A stretch of DNA of 64,000 nt from Sphingobacterium psychroaquaticum (GTDB lineage: Bacteria > Bacteroidota > Bacteroidia > Sphingobacteriales > Sphingobacteriaceae): contig NZ_FXAU01000001.1 in NCBI RefSeq assembly GCF_900177625.1, positions 922,644-986,643 on the forward strand. Reading direction: 5' to 3'. The notes beneath the pieces were generated by a model that saw only the letters and a list, made by a program, of their open reading frames with translations, searched no databases and was not told where the DNA came from. A program made the position numbers and the translations under genes. Positions 7,746 through 18,008 of the stretch are shown piece by piece; position 1 is the stretch's first letter, and each line of letters opens with the position of its first letter.

Positions 7746-10601
7746 ATGAAAATTATAAAACCTATTGCATTAGCATTTTTATTGCCTACGGCGCTTGGTG
7801 CCGTGAAGGCGTCGCCGACGAGTATGACGTATGAAGCACGAACAATTCTTGTTCAGGATACTGCATCCTGGAACAAAGTTTTGCCTTTCGATCAGGAAGT
7901 TAAGACAGGCAAATTAAAGAATGGCTTTCAGTATTACATCCGTAAGAATGTGGAGCCTAAGGACCGTGTAACGATGTACTTGGCAAATAAAGTTGGGTCA
8001 GTATTGGAAACGGAGCAACAATTGGGGTTAGCGCACTTTTTAGAGCATATGAACTTCAATGGGTTGAAACATTTTCCTAAAAATGCATTGGTAGATTATT
8101 TACAGAAAGCAGGTGTCCGTTTCGGAAGTGACCTGAATGCTTATACAGGTTTTGACCAAACGGTTTATCAGTTGCCGATCCCTTCGGATGATGCCGATTT
8201 ATTGAAAAACGGACTTCAGGTTATGCGCGACTGGGCACAGGACGCATTATTAACAGACGAGGAGATTGATAAAGAGCGTGGTATTATCTTAGAAGAGATG
8301 CGTGGCGGCCGTGGTGCACAGCAACGTATGCGGGATAAGTTTTTGCCGGTGATGTTGAACAACTCATTGTATGCTAATCGTCTGCCGATCGGTACAGAAG
8401 AAAGTATTAAAAACTTCCCTTATTCGGAGTTGCGTAATTTCCATCAACAATGGTACCGTCCAGACCTTCAAGCCTTGATTATCGTAGGTGATATTGATGT
8501 GGCACAGATGGAAAAAGAGGTGGTGCGTTTATTTTCTGATTTGAAAATGCCTGCTAATCCACAAAAACGTACAGAACTGACTGTTCCTTTGCTGAATAAA
8601 AATCAGTTTTTAGCCGTTACCGATCCAGAGATGACCTACACGATGGGGCAGATTACGATCAAGCATCCTGAAGAGAAGGTGAAGACGGTGAGTGATTTAC
8701 GTAGAGGGTTGCTGAAAGCGGTATATAACAGCATGTTGAGTGCACGTTTAGGGGAGTTAGGTCAATCGGCAACGCCACCATTCTTACAAGCTAGTGTTGG
8801 TATCGGTGGGTTCCTTGGCGGTCTAGATGCGTATAATGCTTTTTTTGTTGCAAAACCGAAGGAATTTGAATTGGGCTTTAAGGCATTGGTTCGCGAATTA
8901 GAGCGAGTTCAAAAATATGGCTTTACAGAGACCGAATTTAAACGTACGGTAGCTGCGTTTAATAAAGGGAATGAAACATCCTATATCGAGCGTAGTAAGA
9001 AAAAATCGGATAATTATGTAAATAGTTACCTAAATAACTTCTTGGAAGGTAGTCCCGCATTAAGTAACGAGGATAGTTATCAATTAAATAAACAATTGTT
9101 GCCGACTTTAACACGCCAAGAAGTAGAGGCAGTAGGGAAAGAATTCTATCTGGATGTAAATCGTGATATCATCATTATGGCTCCAGATAATGAAAAAGCG
9201 AGTCTGCCAACGGAACAACAGGTAAATACGTGGTTTAACGAAGTAGAGCGTGAGAATATTACCGCTTACGTTGATAAAGTATCTGATCTGCCTTTACTGG
9301 CGAAGGTGCCGGCTAAAGGTACTATTACTTCAACCAAGGCGATTCCTGCGATTGAAGCCAAAGAATTGGTTTTGAGTAATGGCGTTAAGGTAATTTTAAA
9401 GCCAACGACATTCAAGAATGATGAGATCTTAATCAGTGCATTCAGTCCCGGTGGTACTTCGTTGTACAGTGACCAAGATTATTACTCGGCCGCACAAGCA
9501 GGTGATTTAGTGAACAGCAGTGGGGTAGGTCAGTTGAATACGATCGAATTGCAGAAGTATATGACAGGCAAGAACGTGAACATCAACCCATATTTGAGCG
9601 AAAGAACAGAAGGCCTTTCTGGTTATTCAGATAAAGAGGGATTGAAGACTGCTTTTGAACTGATCAATGGTTATTTTACAGCGCCACGTATTGAAGATGA
9701 TGTCTTTAAAAGTACCATTACTAAGGCGAAGTCGATGATCGTGAATAGAGAAAGTAATCCAAACTTCGTTTTCAGTAAGAATGTTATGGAAAGCCTGTAT
9801 AGCGGTAACATTCGTCGTGTTCCAATCTCTAACGAAGGCGTGGAGAAAATTGATCAGCAACGTGCTTTAGCCATCTTCAAAGAGCGTTTCGCTGATGCTT
9901 CAGATTTTGTCTTTACCATTGTAGGGTCATTTACAGAAGAGGAAATTAAGCCATACTTGGAGCAATACATCGCTTCTTTGCCTAGCTTAAAACGTAATGA
10001 GCAAGCAAAAGATCTGGGTATTTATGAGCCAAATAAAGGCTTTGAAAAAGTAGTACATAAGGGGCAGGATCAAAAAGCAATGGCTGTTTTGACTTACTAT
10101 GGCGATTATAAATTCGGCGAAGTCGAGAACTTGAATTTAAATGCTTTAGAAAGCGTCTTGTCCATTAAACTTATTGAACGCTTGCGTGAAGAGGAAAGTG
10201 GTGTCTATGGTACATCTGCCAGAGCGACAACATCTAAGTATCCGAAAAACAGATTTAGTATGACTGTTTCTTTTGGTACAGGGGTAGAGAAATACAAGGG
10301 TTTAATGAATTCTACCATGGATGAAATCAATAAGGTGAAGAAGAACGGTCCTTCTGCCACTGATTTGGAGAAATTCAAGATCGAACAACGCCGTCAGTTG
10401 GAGCTTTCGGTGAAGGAAAACAAATTCTGGTTGAGTCAGATCTCCAGCGCCTACCAGCGGAATGAGGATCCAACGTATATTACACGTTACCTAAAGGATT
10501 TGGATAAAGTGACGGTAGAGTCGGTGAAAGATGTTGCCAACCGTTATTTGAACGAAGAACATTTGTTTAAGTTTATCCTTCTACCGGACGAGGTTAAATA
10601 G
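7746..10601 (+). CDS. M16 family zinc metallopeptidase (pitrilysin-like, exported)
   Basis: A 951-residue periplasmic protease with a Sec signal peptide (about 1-22) and no lipobox. The inverted zinc motif HFLEH lies at 97-101, with the third ligand in ERGIILEEM near residue 178. The second half (about 500-951) repeats the fold without the zinc motif (GGTSLYSDQDY), as expected for the inactive half of a clamshell M16 enzyme. It stands alone and ends at a hairpin. Substrates are probably peptides; none can be named. Confidence 0.92.
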   Translation: MKIIKPIALAFLLPTALGAVKASPTSMTYEARTILVQDTASWNKVLPFDQEVKTGKLKNGFQYYIRKNVEPKDRVTMYLANKVGSVLETEQQLGLAHFLEHMNFNGLKHFPKNALVDYLQKAGVRFGSDLNAYTGFDQTVYQLPIPSDDADLLKNGLQVMRDWAQDALLTDEEIDKERGIILEEMRGGRGAQQRMRDKFLPVMLNNSLYANRLPIGTEESIKNFPYSELRNFHQQWYRPDLQALIIVGDIDVAQMEKEVVRLFSDLKMPANPQKRTELTVPLLNKNQFLAVTDPEMTYTMGQITIKHPEEKVKTVSDLRRGLLKAVYNSMLSARLGELGQSATPPFLQASVGIGGFLGGLDAYNAFFVAKPKEFELGFKALVRELERVQKYGFTETEFKRTVAAFNKGNETSYIERSKKKSDNYVNSYLNNFLEGSPALSNEDSYQLNKQLLPTLTRQEVEAVGKEFYLDVNRDIIIMAPDNEKASLPTEQQVNTWFNEVERENITAYVDKVSDLPLLAKVPAKGTITSTKAIPAIEAKELVLSNGVKVILKPTTFKNDEILISAFSPGGTSLYSDQDYYSAAQAGDLVNSSGVGQLNTIELQKYMTGKNVNINPYLSERTEGLSGYSDKEGLKTAFELINGYFTAPRIEDDVFKSTITKAKSMIVNRESNPNFVFSKNVMESLYSGNIRRVPISNEGVEKIDQQRALAIFKERFADASDFVFTIVGSFTEEEIKPYLEQYIASLPSLKRNEQAKDLGIYEPNKGFEKVVHKGQDQKAMAVLTYYGDYKFGEVENLNLNALESVLSIKLIERLREEESGVYGTSARATTSKYPKNRFSMTVSFGTGVEKYKGLMNSTMDEINKVKKNGPSATDLEKFKIEQRRQLELSVKENKFWLSQISSAYQRNEDPTYITRYLKDLDKVTVESVKDVANRYLNEEHLFKFILLPDEVK

Positions 10602-10617
10602 TAATAAAATAAAAAAC

Positions 10618-10660
10618 GTAGAGGCACATTTTATACCTTTTGGTTTCGTGTCTCTACTTC
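10618..10660 (+). terminator. Terminator after M16 peptidase gene
   Basis: GTAGAGGCAC (10618-10627) pairs with GTGTCTCTAC (10648-10657) with one G-U pair, followed by a T-rich tail. Confidence 0.65.
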
Positions 10661-10684
10661 TTTATAAGAATATAATATCAAGAC

Positions 10685-10717
10685 AAAAAAAAGCGCAGTT
10701 TATTCAACTGCGCTTTT
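10685..10717 (-). terminator. Terminator of rpoD
   Basis: AAAGCGCAGTT pairs with AACTGCGCTTT around TATTC. The A run on plus gives a long T run on the minus strand, directly after the rpoD stop codon. Confidence 0.85.
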
Positions 10718-10736
10718 ACATTTTCCGGCTAGCTTA

Positions 10737-11597
10737 CTAGCCTAAATAAGATTTTAATATTTTGCTACGCGAAGTGTGGCGTAAACGTTGAAGAGCTTTG
10801 TCTTTAATTTGGCGTACACGTTCTCTCGTCAGGCTAAATTTTTCACCGATTTCCTCTAATGATAATTGGTGGTTGGTGCCTAGACCGAAGAACAATACGA
10901 TAATTTCACGCTCACGTTCCGTCAAAGTCGCCAAAGAGCGCTTAATTTCTTCAGATAGTGATTCGTCGATAAGTAAGCTATCTGTATCTGGATCGCTATT
11001 TTCCAAAACATCCAACAGGGTATTTTCTTCCCCTTGAACAAATGGAGCATCCATAGATACATGTCTTCCTGAATTACTTAGTGTGTCTGACACTTTGTCA
11101 ACCGTAGTTTCCAAGATGTCAGCTAATTCTTCAGGAGAAGGCTCACGCTCGTATTCCTGTTCTAATTTTGAAAAAGCCTTGCTGATTTTACTCAAGGACC
11201 CCACTTGGTTTAGGGGTAAACGTACGATACGCGATTGTTCAGCAATAGCCTGCAAAATTGACTGACGAATCCACCATACAGCGTAAGAGATAAATTTAAA
11301 ACCTTTTGTCTCATCGAAACGTTTTGCTGCTTTAATTAGGCCTAAATTGCCCTCATTAATCAAATCGCCTAAGGTAAGGCCCTGATTTTGGTACTGCTTA
11401 GCAACAGAAACAACGAACCTCAAGTTGGTTTTTGTCAATTTTTCTAAAGCAACTTGGTCTCCTTCGCGAATGCGTTGTGCCAAGATTACTTCTTCTTCCG
11501 CGGTAATTAAGTCGACTTTACCAATCTCGTGCAAGTACTTGTCTAACGACTGTGACTCACGATTGGTAATGGATTGTGTAATTTTGAGCTGTCTCAT
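10737..11597 (-). CDS. rpoD: primary RNA polymerase sigma factor (RpoD/SigA)
   Basis: A 286-residue sigma-70 protein. Regions 1.2-2.4 include [18 protein letters not shown] and [11 protein letters not shown], followed by region 3; region 4 ends with the helix-turn-helix [20 protein letters not shown]. Region 1.1 and the non-conserved insert of E. coli RpoD are absent; this compact form is the housekeeping sigma of Bacteroidota, which recognises TTTG/TAnnTTTG promoters like those found repeatedly in this window. Monocistronic. Confidence 0.95.
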   Translation of the reverse strand: MRQLKITQSITNRESQSLDKYLHEIGKVDLITAEEEVILAQRIREGDQVALEKLTKTNLRFVVSVAKQYQNQGLTLGDLINEGNLGLIKAAKRFDETKGFKFISYAVWWIRQSILQAIAEQSRIVRLPLNQVGSLSKISKAFSKLEQEYEREPSPEELADILETTVDKVSDTLSNSGRHVSMDAPFVQGEENTLLDVLENSDPDTDSLLIDESLSEEIKRSLATLTEREREIIVLFFGLGTNHQLSLEEIGEKFSLTRERVRQIKDKALQRLRHTSRSKILKSYLG

Positions 11598-11938
11598 TTA
11601 ATGTATTAAATACCTTTCTTTTGAAATGTCTGCAAAAATAGTAAATTTCTACGAAAATACCTTCATGTGGATGTAAATTAATTACTCAGTATGAGGTAGT
11701 TAAGAAAAGAAGTTTAGCTATCTGTATACAGCAAAAATTATTCCAATTTCTCATAGTTTATTAGTGATAACTCGATGAATCCTGTTTTGTTTGCTTATTA
11801 TTCAAAAAGTTACACAGGGTAACTGGTTTATCGTTAGTGTTTTGACTTTCAAATGATTTTTTTTGAATGTCAATAAAACAATTACGTAAAATGATTGTTA
11901 TCTTTTTAATTGTTTAAATTTTTAAATAAATAACTGAT
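11598..11938. promoter_or_regulatory. Intergenic region between rpoD and the HTH gene; candidate rpoD -7 box
   Basis: 341 bp of AT-rich sequence between divergent genes. On the minus strand TATTTTTG (11633-11640) matches the -7 consensus 36 nt before the rpoD start; no clear TTTG at the right distance. I see no gene, RNA fold or repeat in the rest. Confidence 0.45.
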
Positions 11939-12154
11939 ATGCCAATTAAAATCCATCTCGATAGCCTCATGTCAAAGAAGAAAATTTCGTTGAACGAACT
12001 GAGCCAGAAAGTGGGTATTACGCTCTCGAATCTTTCGATTATAAAGAATCAAAAATCCAAGGCTATCCGTATGAGCACATTGGATGCGCTCTGTAAAGCC
12101 TTGGACTGCCAACCGGGGGATCTGCTGGAATACGTGCCAGCTGAAGGCGAATAA
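11939..12154 (+). CDS. small XRE-family HTH regulator
   Basis: A 71-residue protein consisting almost only of a Cro/CI-type helix-turn-helix: LNELSQKVGITLSNLSIIK followed by STLDALCKALDCQPGDLLEY. It resembles YozG-type small regulators, often paired with a membrane protein gene; here no such partner is present. Its TAA stop (12152-12154) directly abuts the stop codon of the convergent fmt gene. Targets unknown. Confidence 0.85.
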   Translation: MPIKIHLDSLMSKKKISLNELSQKVGITLSNLSIIKNQKSKAIRMSTLDALCKALDCQPGDLLEYVPAEGE

Positions 12155-13072
12155 CTAGTCGAATCGATATCCGCGAAGGAACTCGTCGATCTGCATACGT
12201 CTTTTTCCTTCGATTTGGAGTGATTTGATGCGTATGGAGCCATTTGCCGTCGCAAATGCTAAATAATTCTTATGGTCTGTGTGGTATGCACCAGGCGCTA
12301 ATCCTTCTATTTTCTCCGATTTCTCCGTTTCATAAATCTTAAGGACCTTCTGATCCAAATGCGTGTATGCACTTGGGTACGGGCTTAAGCCTCGGATAAA
12401 ATTATACACCTTTTCAGTCGGTTGATTCCAGTTGATTTCACAATCCTCCTTAAATATTTTGGGCGCATGGTGTAGGGTTTCTACAGGGATATCTGCTTGC
12501 GGTATAGGGGTTATTGTACCTGCTTCCAATCCTTTGACCGTTTTTAACAACGTCCGCGCACCAGCTGCCATTAACTTGTCATGCACGATACCCGCATTGT
12601 CATCTGCCAAAATGTCCACCTCTTCGCTGAAGAGAATATTTCCAGTATCAATTTCGTGCTGCAACAAGAAGGTGGTGACCCCCGTTTTCTCTTCGCCGTT
12701 AATAATGGCATGGTTTATTGGGGCTGCACCGCGGTATTGCGGAAGGAGTGAGGCATGCACATTGATGGTTCCTTTAGGTGGCATGGACCACACGAGCTCA
12801 GGTAGCATCCGGAAGGCAACGACAACTTGTAAGTCTGCTTTTAGGTCGCGAAGTTCTTGCACAAATAATGGATCACGTAGTTTTACAGGCTGTAAGACAG
12901 GTATATCGTGTGCTTTTGCAAAGACTTTAACAGCAGATTCATGCATCTTTTGTCCTCGGCCTGCTGGTTTGTCTGGTGTAGTTACTACAGCGACAACATG
13001 AGCGCCATCGTTTAATAAAGCTTGTAATGAAGCAACAGCAAAATCGGGAGTACCCATGAAGATTATACGCAT
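12155..13072 (-). CDS. fmt: methionyl-tRNA formyltransferase
   Basis: A 305-residue enzyme that formylates initiator Met-tRNA using 10-formyltetrahydrofolate. The start is ATG at 13072 (MRIIFMGTPDFA), the family-typical N-terminus; a longer frame to 13120 adds 16 unrelated residues. The catalytic segment has NVHASLLPQYRGAAPINHAI (Asn, His and the later Asp of LLQHEIDTG). The C-terminal OB-like tRNA-binding domain spans about 205-305. Convergent with the HTH gene, zero spacing. Confidence 0.96.
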   Translation of the reverse strand: MRIIFMGTPDFAVASLQALLNDGAHVVAVVTTPDKPAGRGQKMHESAVKVFAKAHDIPVLQPVKLRDPLFVQELRDLKADLQVVVAFRMLPELVWSMPPKGTINVHASLLPQYRGAAPINHAIINGEEKTGVTTFLLQHEIDTGNILFSEEVDILADDNAGIVHDKLMAAGARTLLKTVKGLEAGTITPIPQADIPVETLHHAPKIFKEDCEINWNQPTEKVYNFIRGLSPYPSAYTHLDQKVLKIYETEKSEKIEGLAPGAYHTDHKNYLAFATANGSIRIKSLQIEGKRRMQIDEFLRGYRFD

Positions 13073-13127
13073 ACGTTCAGTAGAATATTCTATTTTCTTA
13101 GAAATAGTGGTAAGTGACAAAAATTAT

Positions 13128-13135
13128 TAACTTTG
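13128..13135 (+). promoter_or_regulatory. -7 box (TAACTTTG) before the permease gene
   Basis: TAACTTTG matches TAnnTTTG exactly. It overlaps the farthest upstream possible TTG start (13133), which argues that translation begins downstream at TTG 13160. No good TTTG at -33. Confidence 0.5.
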
Positions 13136-13159
13136 CGAAGGTACAAATTAATTTTCAGC

Positions 13160-14374
13160 TTGAATTTTCCTTACTTTTTAGCGAAGCGGATTACTATTAC
13201 AGGGCAACGAACTTTCTCCAAATTGATTGTACGTGTCACTATTGGTGCCTTAGCCTTGGCTATTACCGCCATTATACTTTCGGTAGCGATCCTGACTGGC
13301 TTTAAGACCGAGATTATTGAAAAGCAAAGAGGATTTTTCGGTGATATTATCGTTTCAAAAAATGATCTGAACAGCTCCTTTGAGAATACCCCAATCAGCT
13401 TATCTGATGCGCAGCTTAACGAGATAAAAAAAATCCCTAATATTGTCAATATAAGTCCTTTTGCCACCAAAGCAGGGATTATGAATGTGAAAGGTGAGGT
13501 TGAAGGGGTGTTATTGAAAGGAATTGGTGCGTCGTATAATCAAAAATACCTCGCAAGAAACATCAAAGAGGGCGACACCTTGAATTTTGCCCAAGATCCC
13601 AATACCCAGATTCTTATTTCGGAGATGCTTGCGAAACGTTTGCATTTAAAGGTCGGGGATAAATTCGTTATGTTCTTTATTCAAGAGCCGATCCGTAAAC
13701 GTCCTTTTACCGTGAAAGGAATTTATGCGACGAACTCGGAGGAACTCGATAAAACATATGTTATCGGTTCGTTGGATTTGATCCGACGATTAAATGACCT
13801 AGCTACCGATGAGGTTGGTGCCTATGAAATCCGGATATCATCATTCGATTCGTTAGAACGGGTAACACAGGTGCTGAACGACGAACTCCCGCTGCGTCTC
13901 CATGCGACCAATATTATTGAACAGATGCCCGATATTTTCAACTGGCTGAGCATGTTGGATATGAACGATAACATCATATTCGTGCTTATGGTCGTGGTAG
14001 CCGCAATTAATATGATATCATCCTTGCTGATTAGTATCTTAGAACGCTCTTCGATGATAGGGATCCTCAAAGCATTAGGTTATAATAATGCGGGCATACG
14101 CCGTGTTTTCTTCTTTAACTCCATGTATTTGATTGGATATGGATTGCTTATTGGGAATATTATAGCCTTGTCACTCTATGTTTTCCAATCATACACCCAT
14201 TTTTTTACGCTCGACCCAGCGACATACTATATTGACTATGTGCCAATGTCCATCATGTGGTATGAAGTGCTAGGCTTAAACCTGGCTGTCATGATTATTG
14301 GTTTGTTGACACTGTTTATTCCATCCATGTTGATTAGTCGAATTTCTCCTGTCAAAACTATTCAGTTTAAATAG
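13160..14374 (+). CDS. FtsX-like ABC permease, LolC/LolE type
   Basis: A membrane protein of about 404 residues, assuming the TTG start at 13160, giving LNFPYFLAKR; an upstream TTG at 13133 lies inside a promoter box. It has one TM helix near residue 30-50 (ALALAITAIILSVAIL), a large periplasmic MacB-like domain (about 55-260), then three TM helices (NIIFVLMVVVAAINMISSL and following) forming the FtsX domain. Such permeases drive lipoprotein release to the outer membrane with a separate ATPase, which is not in the window. Specific role inferred. Confidence 0.8.
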   Translation: MNFPYFLAKRITITGQRTFSKLIVRVTIGALALAITAIILSVAILTGFKTEIIEKQRGFFGDIIVSKNDLNSSFENTPISLSDAQLNEIKKIPNIVNISPFATKAGIMNVKGEVEGVLLKGIGASYNQKYLARNIKEGDTLNFAQDPNTQILISEMLAKRLHLKVGDKFVMFFIQEPIRKRPFTVKGIYATNSEELDKTYVIGSLDLIRRLNDLATDEVGAYEIRISSFDSLERVTQVLNDELPLRLHATNIIEQMPDIFNWLSMLDMNDNIIFVLMVVVAAINMISSLLISILERSSMIGILKALGYNNAGIRRVFFFNSMYLIGYGLLIGNIIALSLYVFQSYTHFFTLDPATYYIDYVPMSIMWYEVLGLNLAVMIIGLLTLFIPSMLISRISPVKTIQFK

Positions 14375-14497
14375 TGTTTTCTCCCTGTGGCAATGTCACA
14401 ATATTGGGCAAACGAAGCCCTAGATTAGGATTTGGGGCTAAATTTTAGTAATTTACTAGCCGTATACAAGTCAAACATTAAACTGTAATATTTGCGT

Positions 14498-16654
14498 ATG
14501 GATAAATTACTGCATCACATTTCCGAAGCTTTCTCAACACCAATAACCAATCCTGTATTGGTTTTTACGGTGATCTTAACTATTATTCTTATTTCTCCCA
14601 TCATCCTTAGACCCATCAAAGTACCGGGTATTATCGGATTGATTTTGTTTGGCGTACTCTTGGGGCCTCATGGCTTAAATTGGTTGAGCAAAATAGATAA
14701 AGTTACACTAGAAGGCAGCGGTGTAGATGCGATAGATTTGTTCTCCACCATTGGTTTACTCTATATTATGTTTATTGCTGGATTAGAGTTGGATATGAAT
14801 GAATTTAAGAAAACAAAGAATAAAAGTTTACTCTTTGGATTCTTTACGTTTATTATTCCAATTATGATTGGTTTTCCGGTGTGTTATTACTTGCTGAACT
14901 ACGATTTTTTACCCAGCATTTTGATTGCGAGTATGTTTGCAACGCATACCTTGGTAACCTATCCGATTGTAAACAGTTATGGTATTTCTAAGCATGAAGC
15001 AGTAGCGATTACGATAGGTGGAACAATTTTGACCGATACAGCGGTATTGATTATTCTAGCCGTGGTAACCGGTGCTTCGCAGGGAGCGCTTAACCAGGAA
15101 TTTTGGGTTACCCTGGGGGTATCCTTTACCATATTCTTGTTTATTATGTTTGGTGTTATCCCGCGTATCGCCAAATGGTTTTTCCAACGGATCGAGGCCG
15201 AAAAAACAGCACATTATATCTTTGTACTTGCCGTCGTTTTCTTTGCGGCCTTCCTCTCGGAACTTGCCGGCCTGGAGCCTATTATCGGAGCCTTTGTGGC
15301 GGGACTGGCGCTAAATAAGCTTATCCCGCATTCATCCGCTTTGATGAATCGTATTGAGTTTATCGGAAATGCGATTTTCATCCCCTTTTTCCTGATTTCT
15401 GTGGGGATGATTGTAGATGTGAGCGTACTCACCAAAGGGCCGATGGCCCTTATTATTGCCGGTACGCTGACATTGGTTGCCGTAACCGGTAAATTCCTTG
15501 CTGCAACAGCCACTCAGTTGGTCTTTAAGTATACCAAGAATCAACGTAACCTTATCTTTGGACTGAGTAATGCGCATGCCGCTGCAACGCTCGCTATTAT
15601 TATGGTCGGGTATGAAAAGGAGATTATCGATGAAAATGTATTAAATGGTACCATTGTTTTGATTCTCGTTACCTGTATTATTGCTTCGATTGTGACCGAA
15701 AATGCATCGAAGAAAATTGTGATGGAGGGACATCAACACGATACACATAAAGAGCATGTCGAAGAGCATGAAGAGCAGATCTTGATTCCTATTGCCAATC
15801 TAGCGAATATGGAGCCTATATTAGACTTTGCTACGCTCATTAAATCGAAGAAATCTCACCATCCGCTGCATATTCTCAGTGTAGTACCCGATAATGAAGA
15901 AGCAGAACGAAATACGCTCAATGCGCGTAAAAATCTGGACAGTATGGTTCGATATGCGTCTGGCTCAGAAACGGAAGTCGAGATCTTGACGACATTAGAC
16001 CACAACATCGGAAGTGGTATTGGTCGTACCTCGAAAGAGCTATTTGCAGATTGTATTATTCTGGGCTGGCCGAGTGCCACTTCGTTTATTGAGAAGATTG
16101 TAGGAGAGAAGGCGGAGAGTATTCTGAACCGTACCAATACAAACTTGTTCATGTGTCGCCTGGATAAACCTTTCCTTTCCCACAAATCAATTACAGTTTT
16201 TGTTCCGCCACTGGCAGAGTCAGAGACAGGGTTTGTCTATTGGATGGAAAAAATTCTGCGTTTAGGACAAGAGCTTTCTTTACCTGTTATGTATGTGTGC
16301 GGTACCCGCACACAACGTGCGATTGAAACGCTGCTGGATCAGCTGAAATCGAGTGTGCCTGCAGGTTTTAGTAACTACGAAGACTGGGATAACATTTATG
16401 GTTTAGCAACCTTTAGTAACACCGATTCATTGCTCGTCTTTGTATCTGCGCGTTACGGCGAAGTTTCCTACCGCGACTCTTTGGACGGCTTGGCACGTCG
16501 TGTCGGTCGATACTATCAAAATCAGAACTTAATCTTGATCTTCCCAAGCCGTGTAGAGAACCAACATATTGACGATTACGAGAATGTGCAAATGGCACCG
16601 ATCTTTAGAAAGATTAGTCGAGAGATTGGAAACATGTTTAATAAAGAAAAATAA
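14498..16654 (+). CDS. CPA2-type cation:proton antiporter with cytosolic USP-like tail
   Basis: A 718-residue protein. The start is ATG at 14498; a TTG two codons earlier is less likely. Residues 15-400 form about 12 TM helices with the Na+/H+ exchanger domain (GIIGLILFGVLLGPHGL, then GLEPIIGAFVAGLALNKLIP). After a His-rich linker (GHQHDTHKEHVEEHEEQ, about 412-428) a soluble region of about 290 residues resembles two universal-stress-protein folds. Likely Na+ or K+ efflux in pH or osmotic balance. It shares a transcript with the small gene 11 bp downstream. Confidence 0.88.
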   Translation: MDKLLHHISEAFSTPITNPVLVFTVILTIILISPIILRPIKVPGIIGLILFGVLLGPHGLNWLSKIDKVTLEGSGVDAIDLFSTIGLLYIMFIAGLELDMNEFKKTKNKSLLFGFFTFIIPIMIGFPVCYYLLNYDFLPSILIASMFATHTLVTYPIVNSYGISKHEAVAITIGGTILTDTAVLIILAVVTGASQGALNQEFWVTLGVSFTIFLFIMFGVIPRIAKWFFQRIEAEKTAHYIFVLAVVFFAAFLSELAGLEPIIGAFVAGLALNKLIPHSSALMNRIEFIGNAIFIPFFLISVGMIVDVSVLTKGPMALIIAGTLTLVAVTGKFLAATATQLVFKYTKNQRNLIFGLSNAHAAATLAIIMVGYEKEIIDENVLNGTIVLILVTCIIASIVTENASKKIVMEGHQHDTHKEHVEEHEEQILIPIANLANMEPILDFATLIKSKKSHHPLHILSVVPDNEEAERNTLNARKNLDSMVRYASGSETEVEILTTLDHNIGSGIGRTSKELFADCIILGWPSATSFIEKIVGEKAESILNRTNTNLFMCRLDKPFLSHKSITVFVPPLAESETGFVYWMEKILRLGQELSLPVMYVCGTRTQRAIETLLDQLKSSVPAGFSNYEDWDNIYGLATFSNTDSLLVFVSARYGEVSYRDSLDGLARRVGRYYQNQNLILIFPSRVENQHIDDYENVQMAPIFRKISREIGNMFNKEK

Positions 16655-16665
16655 TAAAAGTCGTA

Positions 16666-16923
16666 ATGGACTATAATAAGATCCCTTCATTTATCCGCGA
16701 ATCGGTTATCTTAGATGCCAGTGATTTGTCTCGATTAACGTCGATCGACGATATACCAAGCGATCAAGAGGTTGATGCGATTCGGAGCATACCTGAAATT
16801 CAGGAATTATTGAATGCCTTTATTGGTGATGTATCGACACGGACAACACATTTAGAGATAAAAGCAAAAGAACGTATCGCGGCCAACGACATACCGATGG
16901 CGTGGAAAGTGCTGTTGCTTTAA
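16666..16923 (+). CDS. 85-residue hypothetical protein downstream of the antiporter
   Basis: No family recognised. It is soluble, acidic in the N-terminal half, with DASDLSRLTSIDDIPSDQE and a predicted helical C-terminus (THLEIKAKERIAANDIPMAW). The 11-bp gap suggests co-expression with the antiporter, so a modulator role is possible but untested. It ends one base before the stop codon of the convergent LacI-type gene. Confidence 0.65.
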   Translation: MDYNKIPSFIRESVILDASDLSRLTSIDDIPSDQEVDAIRSIPEIQELLNAFIGDVSTRTTHLEIKAKERIAANDIPMAWKVLLL

Positions 16924-16924
16924 T

Positions 16925-17938
16925 TTATTTTTTTGTTGACTCACGTTCCAAAAGGAGCGGAGTCAATACCACCTGCTCATCCGGTGCTATTGCTTTGCTT
17001 TTATCCAAAAGCTTGAGAAACAGTTTGGCACATTCATTTCCCATCTGCACCGCTTGTTGGTCAATGGTCGTTAAGCTGGGGATAATATGTTCGGAGAAGC
17101 TTTGATTGGCAAATCCGATTACGCCGATAGTAGGCGGTGTTATTTCATGTTTGTGCAGGGCTTTTATTATGCCTAGGGCAACAAAATCATCTCCACCTAT
17201 TATGGCATCAGGACGATCTTTCTCTTGTAACAATTGATTCGTGCCGATAAAGCCACCGTCTACACTCAGGTCGCCGAGGATGATAAACTCGGGACGTAAT
17301 TTTAACTTGGCCTCTTTAATTGCACGCTGGTAGCCTGCATAGCGTTCTTGGAATATCTTTATTTGATGTGTGGTCGTTATATAGGCTATTTTTCGATAAC
17401 CTTGATCAATAAGATGCTTGGTCGCCATATAACCGGCATATTCATCATCGATCGTAACGGATGGCGATCGTAATAAGTCGTGCGTACGGTCAAAAATTAA
17501 TAGCGGTTTACCTTCTTCCTTCACTTTTTCAAAATGGGACACCTCATCGGTCTCCAAGGATAACGATGCTATAATACCGTCTACCTGGGCTTCCAGAAGG
17601 GTATCGACACCTCTTTGCTCAGACTCCAACGATTCATTTGATTGATACAATATGATGCTATATCCAAACCGCTTTAGATATTTTTCTAACGCATGAACCA
17701 CCGTGGCAAAGAAATGAATTTGTGCGCTCGGCACGATAACACCGATAATATAGGTTTTCCCGGAGGTTAAAGAAGAGGCCACCTTATTGGGGCGGTAGTT
17801 CATCTTCTTTGCCATAGCCACCACAGCCTCTCTAGTCGAGTCACTGATCGAAGAAATGTTATTTAATGCACGAGATACTGTTGACACGGTGATATTCAGC
17901 TCTTTAGCGATATCATAAATGGTTGTTTTTTTAGCCAC
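16925..17938 (-). CDS. LacI-family transcriptional regulator, probable xylose regulator
   Basis: A 337-residue protein. I choose GTG at 17938 (V/M-AKKTTIYDIAKELN), where LacI proteins normally begin; the longer frame to 18031 would add 31 hydrophobic residues and run into the xyl promoter. HTH TIYDIAKELNITVSTVSRALN is followed by the hinge and a periplasmic-binding-protein-like sensor domain (from IGVIVPSAQIHFF to the C-terminus). It is divergent from xylB-xylA-symporter with a matching operator in between, so it probably represses that operon and responds to xylose or a related sugar. Confidence 0.88.
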   Translation of the reverse strand: MAKKTTIYDIAKELNITVSTVSRALNNISSISDSTREAVVAMAKKMNYRPNKVASSLTSGKTYIIGVIVPSAQIHFFATVVHALEKYLKRFGYSIILYQSNESLESEQRGVDTLLEAQVDGIIASLSLETDEVSHFEKVKEEGKPLLIFDRTHDLLRSPSVTIDDEYAGYMATKHLIDQGYRKIAYITTTHQIKIFQERYAGYQRAIKEAKLKLRPEFIILGDLSVDGGFIGTNQLLQEKDRPDAIIGGDDFVALGIIKALHKHEITPPTIGVIGFANQSFSEHIIPSLTTIDQQAVQMGNECAKLFLKLLDKSKAIAPDEQVVLTPLLLERESTKK

Positions 17939-17962
17939 GGTTAGAAGTAATTCCAAAAAGTT

Positions 17963-18008
17963 TTTGTAAATATAAATAAATATAAATACTTTTATGCAAG
18001 CGGTTGCG
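17963..18008 (+). promoter_or_regulatory. xyl operon promoter with CRE-like LacI-family operator
   Basis: TTTG (17963-17966), 20 nt, TACTTTTA (17987-17994) form a near-consensus promoter. Directly after it lies TGCAAGCGGTTGCG (17995-18008), matching the LacI/CcpA-type TGnAAnCGnTTnCA pattern at all but the last base; GCAAnCGnTTGC is symmetric. A repressor here would cover the transcription start. Confidence 0.75.

Noticed and set aside
13073..13120. 16-residue N-terminal extension of Fmt
   Set aside because: Fmt proteins begin MRIIFMGTPDFA-like; the extension is unrelated.
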